This document shows positions 7,853 to 16,398 of a stretch of 64,000 bases of DNA, in pieces. The notes beneath the pieces were generated by a model that did not search any database, was not told the origin of the DNA, and saw only the letters and a program-made list of their open reading frames with translations. Position 1 is the first letter of the stretch. Each line of letters begins with the position of its first letter. Made by a program: the position numbers and the translations under genes. Source of the DNA: Palsa-506 sp963836355 (GTDB lineage Bacteria; Actinomycetota; Actinomycetes; Streptosporangiales; Streptosporangiaceae); assembly GCA_963836355.1 (NCBI GenBank), contig CAWIJO010000029.1, positions 1-64,000 of the forward strand, read 5' to 3'.

Positions 7853-8610
7853 CTGGCCGCAGATGTGAGTAACTGGCTTCGGCCCGGCGCGGCGGCCAGC
7901 CCGGAAAGGCTGTTCTGCCATGCCTGCGGGCGGGGGACGGGCCAGGCGCAGATGATCCCGGGCTGGCCGTACTCAGTCATCGCCGCCCTGGAGCCGGGCC
8001 GCACGTCCTGGACCGCGGTGCCGGCGCGGTCCGGCTGGGCCCCGATGACGACGAGGCAGAGGTGACAGCCGCGCAGGTCCGCGGCGTCGTCGCCCGGCTG
8101 GTTGCTGCCGGGCACTGGAGCGAGGGTGACCCGCCCATCCTGGTTGTCTTCGACGCCGGGTATGACCCTATGCGGCTGGCCTGCCGCCTCGCTGGCCTGC
8201 CCGTGGAGATCCTGGGCCGGCTGCGTTCGGACCGCGTGCTGCATTTCCCGGTGCCGGCCCGGCAGCCCGGCACGCAGGGCCGGCCCCGCAGGCACGGACG
8301 GAATTCGCCCTCGCCGGCCCTGCCACCTGGCCGCAGCCGCCGGTCACCACCACGACGGCGACCACCCGGTACGGCACCGCTGCGGCGCAAGCCCGGACCG
8401 GCTGCACCCGCGGCTCACCCACCGCTCCGCCTGGCTGGACCACGACGGCCCGCTGCCCGTCATCGAAGGCACCCTGATCCGCCTGACAGTCGATCACCTG
8501 CCCGGTGACCGGGACCCCCAGCCGGTGTGGCTGTGGTCCTCGCGCACTGGCGCCACCCCTGGTGAGGTGGACCGGCTGTGGCAGGCGTTCTTGCGCCGCT
8601 TCGACGGAGG
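7853..8610 (+). pseudogene. IS701-like transposase, fragment 2 (frameshifted)
   Basis: This is the continuation of the transposase broken at 3857. It reads LAADVSNWLRPG and PERLFCHACGRG in one frame, then LGPDDDEAEVTAAQVRGVV and FDAGYDPMRLACRLAG in a second, and finally LHPRLTHRSAWLDHDG, VWLWSSRTGATPGEVD and FLRRFD. At least three frame changes are needed, near 8015, 8300 and 8390. The C-terminus is cut after FLRRFD, where an IS256-type end begins. It is dead. Confidence 0.82.
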
Positions 8611-9190
8611 GGGTATCTCTCTAGGTGTGTAAGGAGTGATTAAAGGGAACTGAGTGGCCAGGGGGAATGGTCACTGTTACGGGGGGAGAACAATGATCAT
8701 GTCCATTACACGCCAGGAGCCTGGCTCGCCCGGGCTGGTGCACAGTGGTGAAGCAGGCCCGGTTCAGGGGGATGCTGCTCCTTACGGCGGGGAAAAATCC
8801 CCTCTGTCCGGGCAGGCGCTGGCGCCGCTGCGGCAGCTGATCGATGACCGGCTGCCGGCGTGCTGCTGGAGCGTTCGCGGGATGAGGCCGGGGGGCTGCG
8901 GCTGACCGGTGCGGGGGTCGATGCTGGGCGAGCTGGTCAAGGCGGTGCCGGGCGGGCGCTGGAGGCTGAGCTGACGGCTCACCTGGGCTATGCGCGGCAT
9001 GACCCGTCCGGCCATAATTCCGGCAACTCGCGCAATGGCACGATCGGCAAGAAGGTGCAGACCGGGATCGGGCCGGTAGGCATCGAGGTGCCCCGGGACC
9101 GGGCCGGGATGTCCGGGCCGGTGCTGGTGCCCAAGCGGTCCGGGCGGGTCTCCGGCGGCCTGGACGACATGATCATCAGCCTTTACGCGC
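8611..9190 (+). pseudogene. IS256-family element remnant (left end and transposase N-terminus)
   Basis: GGGTATCTCTCTAGGTGTGT at 8611 looks like an IS256-family terminal repeat. The degraded frame beyond encodes LAPLRQLIDDRLP, LERSRDEAGGLRLTGAG, LEAELTAHLGYARHDPSGHN, NSRNGTIGKKVQTGIGPV, VLVPKRSGRVSGG and LDDMIISLYAH, the N-terminal third of an IS256 transposase. There is a frameshift near 8925, and the reading breaks off at about 9189. The catalytic domain and right end are missing. Confidence 0.8.
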
Positions 9191-9314
9191 ACGTTATCTG
9201 CTGCCTCAGCTGAGGTGTCTTTAACGTCCGCCACGAGCGCCTCGACCTGCCCGGATGGCGGCTGATCCGTGGTTATCTCCTGCCTTGTCCATGACGTTGG
9301 TCAAGGAGGAGACG

Positions 9315-9488
9315 ATGCTCGTGCATCCGGTGGTGGTCCCCGGCTCGGGGACGCGCTCGGGGACGGTGCTGGGGGACGACCTGCCGGTCGTTCCAGTGGA
9401 CCGGTTCCTGGCCTATCTCACCGACACAGGCGCCTACCCGTCCCCGGCGCCGCCCGCGCCGGGTGGCATTGGCGGCTCGTGGCTGTAG
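9315..9488 (+). pseudogene. Tyrosine-recombinase (integrase) N-terminal fragment
   Basis: The short frame starts at ATG 9315 behind an AAGGAGGA ribosome site. MLVHPVVVPGSGTRSGTVL and VDRFLAYLTDTG resemble the start of actinobacterial phage-type integrases, whose next block should be a SAM-like core-binding domain. That block is absent, and similarity ends near 9435, where the antisense membrane-protein gene terminates. It reads as a truncated relic. Confidence 0.5.
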
Positions 9489-9862
9489 CCATGAGTCGAC
9501 AGTGCCCGGATGAAGATTACGAAGATGATCAGGGCGCCGAGGCCGGCGACCACGGCTTTCGCCATGCCGCTGAGCAGGGTGGCGCCAACTACTGCGAGGA
9601 GCACGCCCGTGAGCAGGAACCTGGGCCACCAGCGGGTCCGTAGGGTGCGCTCAAGACGCGTGACTTTCCGGCTGGCGGGCTTGCCGTCAGGGCTGTCGGG
9701 CACGCCTGGCACGCTGTTCACTAGCGCAGATCGTCGCCTGTTCGGCGCGTGAAGTCCCGCAGGTTCTCGCGGGAGGTGATCTTGCGCTCCCGGGAGTTCG
9801 AGGCGACGAAGCTTCCGCCGCTCTCGCCGCCGCCGTAAAGCAGACTTCCGCTTCTGGCCCAT
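9434..9862 (-). CDS. Small membrane protein of unknown function
   Basis: A 142-residue protein starting at the MGQKRKSALRRRRERRKL methionine, which has a GGGAG ribosome site about 10 bp upstream; a longer frame to 10006 lacks such a site. The N-terminal third is very basic. Two hydrophobic segments follow (RFLLTGVLLAVVGATLLSGM and AVVAGLGALIIFVIFIRAL), with a Gly/Pro-rich tail. The topology suggests a basic cytoplasmic head and a membrane hairpin. I do not recognise the family. Confidence 0.55.
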   Translation of the reverse strand: MGQKRKSALRRRRERRKLRRLELPGAQDHLPREPAGLHAPNRRRSALVNSVPGVPDSPDGKPASRKVTRLERTLRTRWWPRFLLTGVLLAVVGATLLSGMAKAVVAGLGALIIFVIFIRALSTHGYSHEPPMPPGAGGAGDG

Positions 9863-10156
9863 AGTCTGGCTCCCTTGGCCGCGCTGGCCGGTGCCCTCGG
9901 CCGGGCATGTCAGGCGGCCCGCACCGCTACCCGGTGGCCCGTCGTGTCCCGTGACGAGGATCCCCGCGCTTGACGATGCCTTAGGCCCGGCGTGTGCAGG
10001 CGGCATGCAGTGGACGTGGAGATCACGTAGAGATTAGTTTATGGCCGAGCGTCCCGCTGGCCGTAGCCAGCGGGGACACTTTCATAACCGGATGCGCCCT
10101 CGACGGCGCTGCCGATCCGCGCAACGCTGATGTCTCCTTTAAGAAGGGGGACAGCA
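9863..10156. other. Intergenic region between divergent genes
   Basis: About 290 bp separate the small membrane protein gene from the secreted-protein gene. An A/T-richer patch near 10025-10045 (AGATTAGTTTATGG) could hold a promoter. No complete gene, tRNA or long repeat is visible. Confidence 0.4.
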
Positions 10157-10681
10157 ATGCGCAAGATCCTCGCCGCGCTGATCGGCGCGGCCTCCACGGT
10201 CACGATGATCGCCGGAGCCGGGGCGGCTTCGGCCAGCCCCGCCCATCCGGTCACGATCACCCACCCGGCCAGTGCCCACCGTGCCGTTACCGGGACAGAG
10301 CATTTCCAGGCCGTGTCCACCTCGCTGACGTCTAACAGGAGCAAGCTGGCCGCCTATGGCGTATTCAACGCCAGCGGCGTCGACATCTCGATCAGCAATA
10401 CCAGGGACACCTTCAAGTTCCCCGGCGGCAAGTTCCGCGTCACGCACCATGCCACCCACACCCACCAGCACTTCAGCAAGAGGACCTGCGCGGGAACGTT
10501 CCGCGAGCGCGGCACCTACAAGCTCAGCCACGGCACCGGCAAGTACGCGGGCATCAGCGGCCACGGCCGCTATAGCCTCCGTGGCCTGATCGTCGCCCGG
10601 CACACCGCTCACGGGTGCTCCCGCAAGCCGATCGCGATCCAGACCGTCATCCAGGCACACGGCCCGGTGACCCTGCCGTAA
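10157..10681 (+). CDS. Secreted protein of unknown function
   Basis: A 174-residue protein with a clear Sec signal peptide (MRKILAALIGAAS, then AGAGAASASPAHP with a likely Ala-Ser-Ala cleavage site). ATG 10157 follows AAGAAGGGGG at good spacing, so the longer upstream frame was not chosen. The mature part is rich in His, Thr and Gly (VTHHATHTHQHFSKRTCAGT, then GTYKLSHGTGKYAGISGHGR), which looks like a small beta-rich extracellular domain with two Cys residues. A strong terminator hairpin lies 15 bp after the stop. Function unknown. Confidence 0.75.
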   Translation: MRKILAALIGAASTVTMIAGAGAASASPAHPVTITHPASAHRAVTGTEHFQAVSTSLTSNRSKLAAYGVFNASGVDISISNTRDTFKFPGGKFRVTHHATHTHQHFSKRTCAGTFRERGTYKLSHGTGKYAGISGHGRYSLRGLIVARHTAHGCSRKPIAIQTVIQAHGPVTLP

Positions 10682-10695
10682 CAGCGCCCGCTGAG

Positions 10696-10727
10696 ATGGC
10701 TGGCCCGCCGCGTGGCGGGCCAGCCAT
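10696..10727 (+). terminator. Hairpin terminator after the secreted-protein gene
   Basis: A perfect 14-bp inverted repeat, ATGGCTGGCCCGCC and GGCGGGCCAGCCAT, with a GCGT loop, begins 15 bp after the stop codon. There is no long T run, as is common for actinobacterial terminators. Confidence 0.8.
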
Positions 10728-10888
10728 TCTCCCAGCCCGCGGCGAAGTACTGCCCATCACCGGCTCAGCAAAGCGCCCGCCGGCCGCAGCCAGCGGGCAC
10801 GCAGGCTGTACCGCTTCAGAACTCGACGCAGGGTCTGGACCTGTAGTTGGCCGGATGCCCCGGGTTTGGGACAGCAGGATCGCGGTTT

Positions 10889-11017
10889 GTGTCTCTTCGC
10901 CTGCTGTATCTGATCATGATCCGGGTCTTTGGCTGGCTGTTGCTGCTGGGCCGCCGCCAGCTGTCCAAGGACGCAGAGATCCTTGTGCTCCGTCATGAAG
11001 TCGCTGGGCAGTTCTGA
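10889..11017 (+). pseudogene. IS3/IS481-like transposase, N-terminal fragment
   Basis: GTG 10889 opens a 42-residue frame, VSLRLLYLIMIRVFGWLLLL then KDAEILVLRHEVAGQF. This resembles the conserved start of a group of actinobacterial integrase-core transposases (SLRLLYLI...SKDIELLVLRHEVAVLRR). It ends at a premature TGA, and nothing of the DDE domain follows. Confidence 0.55.
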
Positions 11018-11507
11018 TCACTCAGGTCGAGGCAGAGATCCCAGAGCAAGATCCCGGCCATCCATGCTGGCACCATGACAGCCGGTCTGGCCGCTCAGGC
11101 CGCATTTCGACTGGGTTCAGCAGGCCCACTGTCAGCTGGCCAGCCATGTCGCCAGAGTCATCCCACTGCATAACGGCACGGAAGCCGCTCGACTGCCGCA
11201 CCGGCCCGGGCTGACCGGGCTGAAGCCCAGGCTCCTGATGCCGGTTCACAATGTTGAGTTGTCAAGTTGCTGCCGCGCAGAGCGAAGAGACGCCTGCGCG
11301 TCAGCACGCTTGTGTCCAATACGTGCCTGAACGGCCGTAGTCACCCGCGTTCCTGCAGGTCACAGCGTTCCCGCCAGAGGTCTGACCAAGAAATAACCAC
11401 CTCAGCCCGCTCGGGTGACCGCGGTTCCGGGCATGACGAGGTGACCCCGGGACAAGGGCTGCCTGGGGCTTGCGGTGGCGGTTATGCGGTTGTTGCTGGT
11501 TCCCGGG
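11018..11507. other. Region without a recognisable gene
   Basis: About 490 bp lie between two transposase relics. Only short open frames occur and none has family resemblance or a good ribosome site. It is probably scrambled mobile-element DNA. Confidence 0.4.
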
Positions 11508-12010
11508 TCAGGCGGCGTCCTGGCGGAGGGTGAGGGTGACGTCGTAGCCGAGGGCTTCGAGCTGGCGGCGGGCGTTGCGGGCTTTGCGGCTGCGGTCTGT
11601 GTGCCTGAGATACCAGCCGGATCCGAGGTCCCGGTAGCGGGCATCGCGGTCGTTCAGGAGGTGCCACACGATGACGAGGATGGACCGGCCCACGGCGCAG
11701 CCGGCCTTCTTCCGCCCGCCGCCGCCGGGGCGGGAGGCCAGGCGGCGGAAGCGCTCGCGGGGAACGTGTCCGTGTTCGCGGCTGCGCAGGCGGCCAGGAC
11801 GCAGATGCGCTTGGCATAGGTGTTGCCGTGGCCCTTCTTCCCGCGGCCCTTGCGGGGGCCGGACTGCCGCGCGGTCGGGGTGAGCCCGGCCCAGGACACC
11901 AGCGCCTCCGGGGCCGGGAAGCGGCTCATGTCCAGGCCGATCTCGGCGATCAGCGCGGCAGCGGCCTGCCTGCCCAGGCCGGGGATCTCGTCACTTCCAA
12001 GCCGCGGGAG
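11508..12010 (-). pseudogene. IS110-family transposase, C-terminal remnant with frameshift
   Basis: Read on the minus strand, IPGLGRQAAAALIAEIGLD, PAPEALVSWAGLTPTARQSG and GNTYAKRICVLAACAAANTD lie in one frame. After a shift near 11760 the reading continues as GRSILVIVWHLLNDRDARYR and ARNARRQLEALGYDVTL. These are the C-terminal Transposase_20 part of IS110-type enzymes. The N-terminal RuvC-like DEDD domain is gone; the break near 12005 abuts the acetyltransferase gene. Confidence 0.8.
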
Positions 12011-12478
12011 GTGATTTGCATTACGCCGCGCGGTCAGCGCCCGCAGTCGTACCGAGCGCCAAAGGCGTTCGTCTCCGAGCACAGCCAGGAGGCCGGCTGG
12101 TTGGAGGAGGACTGGCGATCAGTTGTCCAGCAGGCCCGGTGGGTGGTCGCCCGTACGGTGCATGACGTCATCGGGGTTGCCCGGTCGAGCCAGGACACAG
12201 AGTCGCCGGAGAGGCGGTACATCGAGGCAGTCTGGGTGGCGCCGGAGTTCCGCCGCCTCGGCGTCGGAGGCAGACTGGTGCACTGGCTGATCGAGCGTGA
12301 GCGGAACTCCGGGATCAAGGAGATCCTGCTCTGGGTCATTGACAGCAATGACTACGCACGAGCTTTCTATTTCAAAATGGGTTTCAGGCCCACCGGCTGG
12401 ATACAACCTGTCCCAGAACGAGAGAAGATGGTCGAAGAGCTTCTCGTCTATGTGATCAGAAGGTGGTGTTTCAGGTAA
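12011..12478 (+). CDS. GNAT-family N-acetyltransferase (possibly 5'-truncated)
   Basis: A GNAT-fold acetyltransferase. The acetyl-CoA-binding motif A is AVWVAPEFRRLGVGGRLVHW (R-x-x-G-x-G variant), and motif B is NDYARAFYFKMGFRPTGWI. The substrate cannot be predicted. GTG 12011 is the first plausible start, but it sits at the junction with the IS110 remnant and lacks a well-spaced ribosome site. The original 5' end may therefore be lost. The 3' end overlaps the convergent glycosyltransferase-like gene by 8 bp. Confidence 0.7.
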   Translation: MICITPRGQRPQSYRAPKAFVSEHSQEAGWLEEDWRSVVQQARWVVARTVHDVIGVARSSQDTESPERRYIEAVWVAPEFRRLGVGGRLVHWLIERERNSGIKEILLWVIDSNDYARAFYFKMGFRPTGWIQPVPEREKMVEELLVYVIRRWCFR

Positions 12479-13724
12479 GGCTGCTAGACCGGGAGCCGGC
12501 GTTCTTGCTCCTGCTGACGGACTGGGGGGCTCCGGTCACGTGCGACCGGCGGCTGTCAGCGACCCCGAACTCTGCTTCGCGCCACCTGGTGAGCTGGAGG
12601 CACTCGCACGCGGCCGCGTAGTTGCCCACCCGGGACGTATTCTTTGCCGTTCTCGCGAAGGCTCCGCGGTCGTTGCGCCATGCATTCACAAAGCGAACGC
12701 ATTCGTCTGCATTGATCGAGGCCAGTTGCTTGTCGGCATGTAGCATCGACTCGTGGGCTTGGACTGCTGCCTCATGCGTCGGTATGAGGAAGAGATCCTT
12801 GGCGATCCTACAGATGAGTTCCTTGCGCGCGTCGATGAAATCGTCCCAGTAGGGTTTCGTTGCGGCTTCCAGTGATTGACCATCGTTAAACAGTGCATAG
12901 AGACCCTCAGCGATGAGGTCCCCGAACTCCTCGGTAACGGCGCGATTTGGATCCGCAAATGGCTTGTAAGGCTGCTGGCGCGCCTCGCCGACGGAGACTA
13001 CCTTTCCTTGCGCTGCGTGAGATGCGAAGAAAAGCCAGTCCTCGTTGTAGACGTCCGGAAAGAAATCCAGGGGATCCTCGGCGCAGTTGACGCCGAGTGC
13101 GGCACCGGTGACGAAATTGTCTTGCCTCTGGCCGCTCAGCCGGTTAGCGTGGCAGACGACGGAGTTGTCCGGGAATGAGCGCGAGATGAGGCCTGTCACC
13201 TGATGATTGTCCAATCGCGAGGCAATCTTCGCGAGGTCGGTCACCGTGACGCCGAAGATATCGTCATCGAGAAATATGATCTTTTCCCAGCCCATCAGCC
13301 GCGCCAGCAACAGGCCGATGTTGCGCTTCAGGCTCAGGTCGCTGTTCCGTCCTGCCTTGAGACCCGCGAACGAGGGATCCGAGGTCTGAAAGGTCAGGGC
13401 GTCGTTCCGGTAGTCATCCGGAATACCAGCGATCAAAGCATGGCAGCCTTGGATGGAGGCCACCAGTTCAGATGCCTCGATCACATCGCACTCACGGCTC
13501 GCCAGGACCACTAGCAGGACGTCAGCCGAGGCCGCCAATTCAGCGACCGTCTTCAATTTATCGGCTTTGCGGCCTGCGGGGACAATGAGGGCCTCTAGCG
13601 GCTTGGCCCGCCCACTGTGTGGCGGTCTCGCAGAGAGATCCCGGATCAGCGTGGCATGGGAGGAGCGCTGACGGGCCGGGAGACCTCTTCGGTCGTCAGA
13701 AGCGGGAAACGCGGAGTTCTCCAT
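12471..13724 (-). CDS. Glycosyltransferase-like protein, GT-A type
   Basis: A 417-residue protein. Its central part has a GT-A style motif, WEKIIFLDDDIFG, where the DDD would bind metal and nucleotide sugar. It is preceded by SLKRNIGLLLARLMG and followed by VYNEDWLFFASHAAQGKVV, reminiscent of ED-type acceptor motifs. The C-terminal 150 residues are helical. I used ATG 13724 because it overlaps the XRE gene's stop (TGATG), implying translational coupling; the frame upstream to 13760 is inside that gene. No signal peptide or membrane span is seen, so it is probably cytosolic. The acceptor is unknown. Confidence 0.65.
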   Translation of the reverse strand: MENSAFPASDDRRGLPARQRSSHATLIRDLSARPPHSGRAKPLEALIVPAGRKADKLKTVAELAASADVLLVVLASRECDVIEASELVASIQGCHALIAGIPDDYRNDALTFQTSDPSFAGLKAGRNSDLSLKRNIGLLLARLMGWEKIIFLDDDIFGVTVTDLAKIASRLDNHQVTGLISRSFPDNSVVCHANRLSGQRQDNFVTGAALGVNCAEDPLDFFPDVYNEDWLFFASHAAQGKVVSVGEARQQPYKPFADPNRAVTEEFGDLIAEGLYALFNDGQSLEAATKPYWDDFIDARKELICRIAKDLFLIPTHEAAVQAHESMLHADKQLASINADECVRFVNAWRNDRGAFARTAKNTSRVGNYAAACECLQLTRWREAEFGVADSRRSHVTGAPQSVSRSKNAGSRSSSLT

Positions 13725-14812
13725 CACCTGCGGCCACGTTCTGCCGCCTGGGATGGCCACTCGTACAGTCGGCTTTCAGGGTTGCGCAGGTCTGGTGACA
13801 GGGCTTCCCCCTGGAACACCGGAACCCGCATCAGGATTGCGTACTCGTCAGTGCCGAACCGTTCGGCCAGATAGGACTCGTTGGCGTCCCGGACGCGAAC
13901 ATCGGTCAGCGCACGCACGGCGCCCAGCACGCCGCGGCTATGAATGCCGTTGCACAGGGTCAGTGTGCGGCTGGAGTTATAGGGGTTGCGCACCCGCGCG
14001 AGCAGACCCACGTCTTCTACCAGTTCCTTAGGATCGTCCGGTGCCCACTCGGGCTCGAATCGTTGCTCGCTGGCATCCCGGCCCACGGCGAAGATTTCGC
14101 CGGAGGCGAGGTCGGGAGATTCAAACTGCCGGACAGGCAGCCTGATGAGCGAGCGCAGCAGATGCCGGGTGAGGTCGTTCCACGCCACCCCGCCCAGCAG
14201 AACCAGGTGCCCGGAAAGATCGTCGGCCTTCACGGCGCCTGCAAGCTTGTAGCTGACGGGGAAAAGCGCGTCGTTCTCTGCACGGATATGGCCGAAAAGC
14301 TCGATCAGGGCATCAAGATCAGCGTAAGCGTGCGCGCTGGTGTAGTTCGGGTTCTGCGCGTCCGCCAATGGGCCTCTTACCCCCGGAGGTGCATCGGGGC
14401 AGATGATCGCGACCGGGCCGTCGTCGTCGAAGAACCAGGACCGGTAGGTGACCGCGGCAGCAGCCTCCTGCTCCTGGGAGCCGCGGGCTGCTTCCCACAG
14501 GCGCTCCAGGTCGATCAGAAGCCGCTGATGGTGCTCTTTCTCAGCGTCCGTGAGTTCATCCCGGGTGGGCAGCCGGGCCTTGTCGCCGGGGCGGTGGTTC
14601 GTGGCGATTAGGCGCGCGTACGGCTCGAGCCGCGACTGTGGCGGCGAGGTGGGTGTGCGCATGTTCTCCCACGACGAGATGGAGGCGGCACCCACTTTGA
14701 ACTCCGTGCTAAAGAGAGCGGCCGTTTGCGCCTGGGTCAGGTGCGTGTCCTCACGTAGCTGACGCAGGCGCAGGGCGAGCTGCGCCTCGGCAGGCGTTGG
14801 TGATGGAGCCAC
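13724..14812 (-). CDS. XRE-family regulator with a large C-terminal sensor-like domain
   Basis: A 362-residue protein. Residues about 10-65 form an XRE-type helix-turn-helix (LRLRQLREDTHLTQAQTAAL, then VGAASISSWENMRT). The remaining 290 residues form a separate domain with VAIICPDAPPGV, VSYKLAGAVKADDLSGHLVL and LLGGVAWNDLTRHLLR. I do not recognise a named family for that part. It is coupled by TGATG to the downstream glycosyltransferase-like gene. A long inverted repeat about 80-120 bp upstream is a likely autoregulatory operator. Such a regulator could sense a ligand and control its own two-gene operon. Confidence 0.7.
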   Translation of the reverse strand: MAPSPTPAEAQLALRLRQLREDTHLTQAQTAALFSTEFKVGAASISSWENMRTPTSPPQSRLEPYARLIATNHRPGDKARLPTRDELTDAEKEHHQRLLIDLERLWEAARGSQEQEAAAAVTYRSWFFDDDGPVAIICPDAPPGVRGPLADAQNPNYTSAHAYADLDALIELFGHIRAENDALFPVSYKLAGAVKADDLSGHLVLLGGVAWNDLTRHLLRSLIRLPVRQFESPDLASGEIFAVGRDASEQRFEPEWAPDDPKELVEDVGLLARVRNPYNSSRTLTLCNGIHSRGVLGAVRALTDVRVRDANESYLAERFGTDEYAILMRVPVFQGEALSPDLRNPESRLYEWPSQAAERGRR

Positions 14813-14893
14813 GCCCCCGCCTTCTCTCTTGGGGCAGCCCTAGGGCTGCAACGCCTCGATCGTGATCGGACGTCCGATTGGATGGTGGTGTCG

Positions 14894-14931
14894 CAACTAC
14901 AGCATAGGACTACTAGAGTCTGCTGTAGTTG
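14894..14931. promoter_or_regulatory. Nested palindrome, likely operator upstream of the XRE gene
   Basis: A perfect 11-bp inverted repeat, CAACTACAGCA (14894-14904) and TGCTGTAGTTG (14921-14931). Between them sits a second palindrome, GACTACTAGAGTC (14908-14920), with GACT/AGTC arms. The location 80-120 bp before the XRE start is typical for autoregulation. Binding is inference. Confidence 0.65.
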
Positions 14932-15302
14932 TCTCTCGTCAATTTTTGTTGGCGTGGCGACCTCACATCGCTAGCGCAGCTCGGTCCCAGCCACCATCCA
15001 GGCGGTCGCTGGGCGGTATGCCGCTAGCAGCACAACGTTGCGCCGTACCAGCTAGGACCAGCGGCGGGCATAGGTTCTGCCAGAAACCGCGGCGTCCACG
15101 TGCTGGCGCATGCCGCGTGCGGAAGTGGCGCGGGACCTGAGACCATGAGCCTGCAGGCTGAGTGCGGAGCCAGTGCCCGTCGTGCGCGAGCCGACGCCTC
15201 GTGGGGCGCTGCCATTACACGAATGATCATCTAGATGTCAACTCAGTTCTATTGATGCCTAGCTGGGCAGGGCGTAACCTCGAATTGAACAACCGGCACA
15301 AG

Positions 15303-15332
15303 CTAGAGATAGCTACCGCTAGCGGACTCTAG
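15303..15332. promoter_or_regulatory. Hairpin with CTAG-rich arms upstream of the gene at 15392
   Basis: CTAGAG (15303-15308) pairs with CTCTAG (15327-15332) around an inner palindrome CCGCTAGCGG, and TTTTCTCT follows. It could be an intrinsic terminator or attenuator in the leader of the downstream gene, or an operator. Confidence 0.45.
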
Positions 15333-15391
15333 TTTTCTCTATTCGAGACGAGCTAGTGCCTAGTTCGATCTTTGGTTCGGAGGTGCGGGCC

Positions 15392-16240
15392 ATGAAACGG
15401 TCACGCGACCGAAGGTACGAACAGCACGCACCCGTGGATCTCGATGCGGTCCGGGCGCATGAAGTGACCGCCCGGCCGAAGTACATCCTTCCCGTGCCGG
15501 CGTCGGCACGGGCACCGTCTGAGGCGATCCTTGCCGTGGAATCCCTTGAACGAGGTGATTGGCGAACGGCCCACGAGCTGGCGGAACAGCTCGGCCGGCC
15601 CGGGCTTGCCGTTCGCCAGCTGGCCCTCAGTATGCGGGAGCGTGCCCTAGGGATGGTCACCGAGAGCTGGCAAGCCCTGGCGGCAGCGGCGGCGTGCTGT
15701 CCCCCGGAACGGCGGTCCAGCCCACGGCCCACCTGGCCTGGTGACCGGGTCCCCCTGTGCTGGCCATCCCAGGCGGAAAACGAGTTCTGGCGCCGCCTCG
15801 TCCTTGTCGGCTGGCGCGAAGAGATTCAGGCCCGCAGCCAGTGGGCCCGGATCGAGGACTCCGTCTGCCCCAAGCGCACCTGCCTGATTGAAGGCTGCGC
15901 GGACCATCTGACCTGGGTTTTCCTTGACCGCTTCACCTGGCGTGCCCCGCAGGCTGGCGAATGGCTCCCGGTCAACGACCGGGTGACCCGGGGCAAGCTC
16001 GGGGAGGCCGGCCGAGAGTACTTCCTGCGCAGGGCGAATGAGCTGTTCCACTCGGTCTGCCCCCTCCGGGGCAGCCTCACCCGGAAGGTGTGGGAGGACC
16101 TGGGCGCGTATCGTGGTCTGCATGAGGCAGCCCTGGCAGCCCTGGCAGCGCTGGCCGAGCGGGATGATGCTCACTCACCACGCGTCGTGCAGCGCACGGC
16201 GTACACAACGGCGCTTGCCTGGGCACGCCAGGTCAGCTGA
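15392..16240 (+). CDS. Unknown protein, 282 residues
   Basis: I do not recognise this protein. ATG 15392 follows GGAGGTG at 7-bp spacing and is preferred over the start at 15356. The N-terminal part is basic (MKRSRDRRYEQHAP). A helical region follows (AILAVESLERGDWRTAHELA, then RQLALSMRERALGMV). The middle contains Trp- and Cys-bearing segments (WRRLVLVGWREEI, then CPKRTCLIEGCADHLTWVF), and the C-terminus is helical and Ala-rich. No signal peptide or membrane span is seen. It opens a block of unrecognised plus-strand genes. Confidence 0.6.
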   Translation: MKRSRDRRYEQHAPVDLDAVRAHEVTARPKYILPVPASARAPSEAILAVESLERGDWRTAHELAEQLGRPGLAVRQLALSMRERALGMVTESWQALAAAAACCPPERRSSPRPTWPGDRVPLCWPSQAENEFWRRLVLVGWREEIQARSQWARIEDSVCPKRTCLIEGCADHLTWVFLDRFTWRAPQAGEWLPVNDRVTRGKLGEAGREYFLRRANELFHSVCPLRGSLTRKVWEDLGAYRGLHEAALAALAALAERDDAHSPRVVQRTAYTTALAWARQVS

Positions 16241-16344
16241 CGGTGCGCCTATTGGTAAACCGCTGGTCCGGTGCGATCATATAAGCAGTACTGTCACGTA
16301 TTTGGCTGAGTCGACTTGTCTTCAGTCAAGTTGAGAAACGTACA

Positions 16345-16360
16345 GGCGCGGGATCAGCCT
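16345..16360 (+). promoter_or_regulatory. Shared motif GCGCGGGATCAGCC, copy 1
   Basis: GGCGCGGGATCAGCCT lies about 40 bp before the start of the gene at 16399. The same 12-base core, GCGGGATCAGCC, recurs upstream of the genes at 19159 and 19722. Role unknown; a common operator or RNA element is inferred. Confidence 0.5.
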
Positions 16361-16398
16361 TCAGGCACGTCGAATCCTTCGGGAGGCGAGGGGATGCC

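Larger units (their letters stand above)
14813..15391. other. Long regulatory intergenic region between divergent genes
   Basis: About 580 bp separate the XRE gene (minus) from the unknown gene at 15392 (plus). It is A/T-richer than its surroundings and holds the 14894-14931 operator, the 15303-15332 hairpin and several CTAG-containing words. No protein-coding frame with family resemblance or a tRNA is apparent. Confidence 0.5.

Noticed and set aside
14813..15391. tRNA or small RNA gene in the long intergenic region
   Set aside because: I looked for cloverleaf-type arms and a CCA end and found only palindromes suited to operators or a terminator.
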